A stretch of DNA of 44,218 bases, taken from the NCBI RefSeq assembly GCF_001418655.1, contig NZ_LIQZ01000267.1:1-44218 (forward strand), given 5' to 3'. Each line of letters opens with the position of its first letter. Position 1 is the stretch's first letter. The position numbers and the translations under genes were made by a program. Shown piece after piece: positions 41,990 through 44,218 of this stretch. The DNA comes from Streptomyces phaeochromogenes. GTDB taxonomy: Bacteria > Actinomycetota > Actinomycetes > Streptomycetales > Streptomycetaceae. The notes under the pieces were generated by a model. It was given only the letters and a program-made list of their open reading frames with translations, searched no databases and was not told the DNA's origin.

Positions 41990-42423
41990 TCAGGTGAGGA
42001 GCGTGTGGAGGCCTGTGAGGGCGGGGGCGTAGGCCGCTTCGAGGATCGTGGCGGCTTCCTGGGCGGTGGTGCCCTCGGCCGGGTCGAAGGTGGCGTGCCA
42101 GCAGAGGAAGGCGCCGCCGGTGTCGGCGACGGGCTGGACGTGCAGCGTCGAGAGGTAGCCGCGGACCGGCAGCGGTGCCTCGACGATCTCGTATCTCAGC
42201 TTCCGGTCGACCTCGTCCAGGCCCACGAGCCGTTCCCGGTAGATGCTGCCGTCCACCCCGGTGAGAAGGCGGACCGCACCGGGGGTGAGCCCGTTGCCGC
42301 CTCCGATGACCTCGCTCGCCCGGATAGCCGGGTGCAGTCGGGCAGGCCGTTGAACTGCCGGACGACCGCCCAGGTCTCGTCTGCGGAGCTGGTGAAGACG
42401 TAGCTCCAGTACGCCTGTGCCAT
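41990..42423 (-). pseudogene. SRPBCC-family protein with a one-base deletion
   Basis: ATG 42423 starts AQAYWSYVFTSSADETWAVV and RQFNGLPDC; there a G appears to be missing near 42342 (GACTGCACCC for GACTGGCACCC), and the other frame continues HPAIRASEVIGGGNGLTPGA, VRLLTGVDGSIYRERLVGLD to the stop at 41990. The joined protein would be a normal START/Bet v1-like SRPBCC domain of about 145 residues. The ATG overlaps the RidA stop (TGATG), so it was translationally coupled. A sequencing error is possible. Confidence 0.8.
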
Positions 42424-42824
42424 CAGGCGGGCAGACGGGTGTCGAGGACGAAGTTGGTCTCGATGAGCTGTCCGGGGAAGAACAGCGAGGCCACGCCGAT
42501 GGTGCTGCTGGTGGGACGGTGGTCACCGAAGTAGGCCAGGTTGGCGCCCGCCATCGCGTTGTTGTACTTCGGCAGGTCCACGATGTACTGGGTCTCGGAG
42601 ACGACCTGGTTGCGGGTGGCGCCGTAGTGGGCGAGGACCTTCTCGAAGTTGGCGAAGACCTGCTCGGTCTGGGCCTCGAAGTCGTCCGCGTAGAGGAAGT
42701 TGCCCTCGTCGTCGTGGGAGAGCTGGCCCGAGACATAGATCGTGTGCTCGACCTTGATGGCCTGGGCGAAGCCGAACTCGCGCTCGCCCGAGACGCCGTG
42801 GCTGTAGGAATCGATCGCAGTCAT
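42423..42824 (-). CDS. ridA: RidA/YjgF/YER057c-family protein, 133 aa
   Basis: The trimeric RidA fold is recognisable: QAIKVEHTIYVSGQLSHDDE, FEAQTEQVFANFEKVLAHYGA, VVSETQYIVDLPKYNNAM and SSTIGVASLFFPGQLIETNF. Canonical RidA has a catalytic arginine near the end (xxRx in VxPP); here the equivalent region is ASLFFPGQLIE, so enamine deaminase activity is uncertain and it may belong to another YjgF subgroup. The symbol denotes the family, not proven orthology. Second gene of the leftward operon, 44 bases after the NAD(P)-binding protein. Confidence 0.8.
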   Translation of the reverse strand: MTAIDSYSHGVSGEREFGFAQAIKVEHTIYVSGQLSHDDEGNFLYADDFEAQTEQVFANFEKVLAHYGATRNQVVSETQYIVDLPKYNNAMAGANLAYFGDHRPTSSTIGVASLFFPGQLIETNFVLDTRLPA

Positions 42825-42868
42825 GGTGGTTGTCCTTCTCCGGTGGGGGGTGGGTGGGGGAGCCGGGC

Positions 42869-43519
42869 TCAGGCGGCCAGGTGGGCGACCGCGTCCGCGA
42901 CTGGGGTGTCGCCGGACGTCAGCTCGACGACGACGCGACTGAGGGCGGGCTCGTGAAGAGCCGCGTCGATGAACGCGGCGACATCGTCGCGGTGCACGTC
43001 GCCGTACTCGACGGCAGGCCCGGCGGTGACCCGGCCGCTGCCGGGGGTGTCCAGCAGGGTTCCGGGACGGACGATCAGCCAGTCGAGATCGGTGTGCGTC
43101 AGGTACACGTCGGCGCTCTTCTTGACCTTGATGTAGTGCTCGAAGCCCTCACCGGCCTCGCCGCCGCGCAGCGCATCGGGGAAGACCGAGACCAGGACGA
43201 ACCGTGTCACCCCGGCAGCGGCAGCCGCGTCGGCTGCCTTCTCCAGGCCCTTGCCGTCGATCAGGGTGGTCTTGTCCATGCCGGTGCCGTGCGCGCCGGC
43301 CGAGAACACCACTGCGTCGTGTCCGGCGAGCTTGCCCGCGAGCTCTTCCACAGAGTCGGCGATCAGGTCGCCGGTCACCGGCGTCGCACCGGTCGCGCGG
43401 ATCGTGTCGGCCTGGGCCGGGCTGCGGTGCATGCCGGTCACCTCGTCGCCGCGCTCGGACAGCAGGCCGGCGAGCCTCCTGCCGACACTACCGGCGGCAC
43501 CGATCTGGAACACCTTCAT
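42869..43519 (-). CDS. NAD(P)H-binding atypical SDR, 216 aa
   Basis: An atypical short-chain dehydrogenase of the NAD(P)H-binding type: MKVFQIGAAGSVGRRLAGLL with the glycine motif, DAVVFSAGAHGTGMDKTTLI and RFVLVSVFPDALRGGEAGEG, LDWLIVRPGTLLDTPGSGRV. There is no YxxxK. ATG 43519 begins the leftward operon, facing the GntR gene; the operators at 43567-43604 lie between. Confidence 0.88.
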   Translation of the reverse strand: MKVFQIGAAGSVGRRLAGLLSERGDEVTGMHRSPAQADTIRATGATPVTGDLIADSVEELAGKLAGHDAVVFSAGAHGTGMDKTTLIDGKGLEKAADAAAAAGVTRFVLVSVFPDALRGGEAGEGFEHYIKVKKSADVYLTHTDLDWLIVRPGTLLDTPGSGRVTAGPAVEYGDVHRDDVAAFIDAALHEPALSRVVVELTSGDTPVADAVAHLAA

Positions 43520-43566
43520 GGAATCGTCTCTTTCCTGGCCGGAGATGACCGGCCCTCCGCTTGTCC

Positions 43567-43604
43567 TAATGTTGACATTACGACAACACGCGAATGTTAA
43601 CATT
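43567..43604. promoter_or_regulatory. two GntR-type operators
   Basis: TAATGTTGACATTA (43567-43580) and AATGTTAACATT (43593-43604, perfect palindrome) share the AATGTTRACATT core, centres 25 bp apart. They fill the divergent region between the redox operon and the GntR gene, the second ending 6 bases before its ATG. Confidence 0.85.
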
Positions 43605-43609
43605 GCGAC

Positions 43610-44218
43610 ATGGAGAAGATGCAACTCATTGACGCGGTGGCCCCCGCCCGCCGTCGCGGACTGGCCGACGAAGTCGCCGACCGGATCCGGGAGGCGATCT
43701 TCAGTGGCGCATACGCCCCCGGGGCACCGCTGCGCGAGGTCGAACTCTCCGGCGTCCTGCAGGTCAGCAGAGGGCCGGTGCGTGAGGCTCTGCGCGTACT
43801 GGAGCGCGAGGGACTCGTGCACTGCGCCTGGCACCGCGGCACCGTCGTCACCGCGCTGTCCGCCGAAGATGTCGCCGAGCTCGACAGTCTGCGCGGCGCG
43901 CTGGAGGACCTCGCCGTCCAGCAGGTCATCACACGCGCCTCCGAGGAGGACCTTGCCGTCATCGAGAAGGCGGCTGGCGTAATGGAGCACACGACGGACC
44001 CGCACGACATGGTCCGCCTGGACATCGCCTTCCACGACGCCGTCTTCGCCGCCACCGGCCACCAGCGTCTCGCCGCGGCCTGGGAGTCCATCCGCTGCCA
44101 GGTCCACCTGTTCCTGTTGACCCGCATCGGCCACAGCACCGAGGGCTACCTCGGCTGCATCCCCCAGGAGCACCATGCACTGGCCGCCGCCCTGCGCGCC
44201 CGCGACCCCCAGGCCGCC
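43610..44218 (+). CDS. GntR/FadR-family regulator, cut by window end (at least 203 aa)
   Basis: The winged helix is clear: LADEVADRIREAIFSGAYAP, GAPLREVELSGVLQVSRGPVREALRVLEREGLV and the wing VHCAWHRGTVVTALSAEDV. An all-helical FCD effector domain follows, with the metal-ligand pattern RLDIAFHDAVFAATGH and the histidine in PQEHHALAAAL. FadR-type proteins bind a small acid and usually control a neighbouring catabolic or redox operon. ATG 43610 is leader-poor: the operator sits just upstream, so it probably represses itself and the divergent operon. Only the last residues are missing. Confidence 0.9.
   Translation, partial: MEKMQLIDAVAPARRRGLADEVADRIREAIFSGAYAPGAPLREVELSGVLQVSRGPVREALRVLEREGLVHCAWHRGTVVTALSAEDVAELDSLRGALEDLAVQQVITRASEEDLAVIEKAAGVMEHTTDPHDMVRLDIAFHDAVFAATGHQRLAAAWESIRCQVHLFLLTRIGHSTEGYLGCIPQEHHALAAALRARDPQAA

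Noticed and set aside
39200..42403. Rightward open frame of more than 1000 codons
   Set aside because: It is antisense to the SDR, old yellow enzyme and VOC genes, glycine/valine rich, and typical of the long shadow frames of high-GC DNA.

Overview
The window is high-GC actinobacterial DNA. Codon bias, GTG and TTG starts, the protein families (DUF6215, DUF6338, mycothiol-type isomerase) and the density of broken insertion sequences point to Streptomyces or a close relative, probably a variable part of the chromosome. This assignment is inference; no marker gene is present.

Layout. (1) 1-8.3 kb is a transposon graveyard. An IS5 remnant runs off the left edge. Two related transposons follow, element A (1902-4964) and element B (5877-8154). 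Both have 44-bp inverted ends starting with GAG. Both carry an accessory coiled-coil/winged-helix gene followed by an IS5-like DDE transposase, and both carry different cargo at the other end (A: SnoaL-like protein plus TetR; B: one unknown 146-aa protein). Element A splits a small membrane-protein gene with an exact ATT duplication; removing it restores the reading frame. (2) At 8241-8281 lies the 3-prime half of a tRNA-Arg(CCG), which looks like an attachment-site scar; the DNA to its right would be the integrated side. (3) 8.3-14.9 kb mixes intact genes (GNAT acetyltransferase, DinB/MDMPI protein, DJ-1/PfpI, DUF6215) with wrecks (IS630, IS5, a monooxygenase with an amber codon, helicase and GMC oxidoreductase fragments). 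(4) 14.9-18.4 kb is a small catabolic-looking regulon: tautomerase, zinc alcohol dehydrogenase and PaaI thioesterase, with a divergent TetR and a second tautomerase-like gene. Four copies of one operator tie it together.

(5) 18.9-33.3 kb is the most interesting part. A leftward run of tightly packed genes encodes a dynamin-like GTPase, a C39-like cysteine peptidase, a GrpE-like exchange factor, an unknown protein, a second dynamin-like GTPase with a membrane segment, an ATPase-domain-only Hsp70, a YbjN-like protein, a transmembrane Ser/Thr kinase, and a membrane protein with a kinase-like ectodomain. Divergent from it run a TPR-CHAT protease, a small acidic proline-rich protein and a DUF6338 membrane protein. 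Every gene here is intact although the surroundings are full of pseudogenes. I propose one chaperone-GTPase-protease system, perhaps sensing envelope or intruder stress and responding by proteolysis; this is inference.

(6) 33.4-38 kb holds a frameshifted MFS transporter, small unknown genes, and a Fic-domain gene translationally coupled to an unknown partner, followed by a cluster of TGTTTCATGAG repeats. (7) 38-44.2 kb holds an HxlR regulator, a truncated old-yellow-enzyme fragment, and a leftward redox operon (NAD(P)-binding protein, RidA, frameshifted SRPBCC, old yellow enzyme, SDR, VOC) ending in a strong hairpin. A divergent GntR gene, cut by the right edge, probably controls this operon through two AATGTTRACATT palindromes.

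Several genes are broken only by single-base indels (MFS, SRPBCC, GMC, both winged-helix genes). These could be sequencing errors. The 114-bp deletion in one transposase, the amber codon and the truncated fragments are harder to explain that way.
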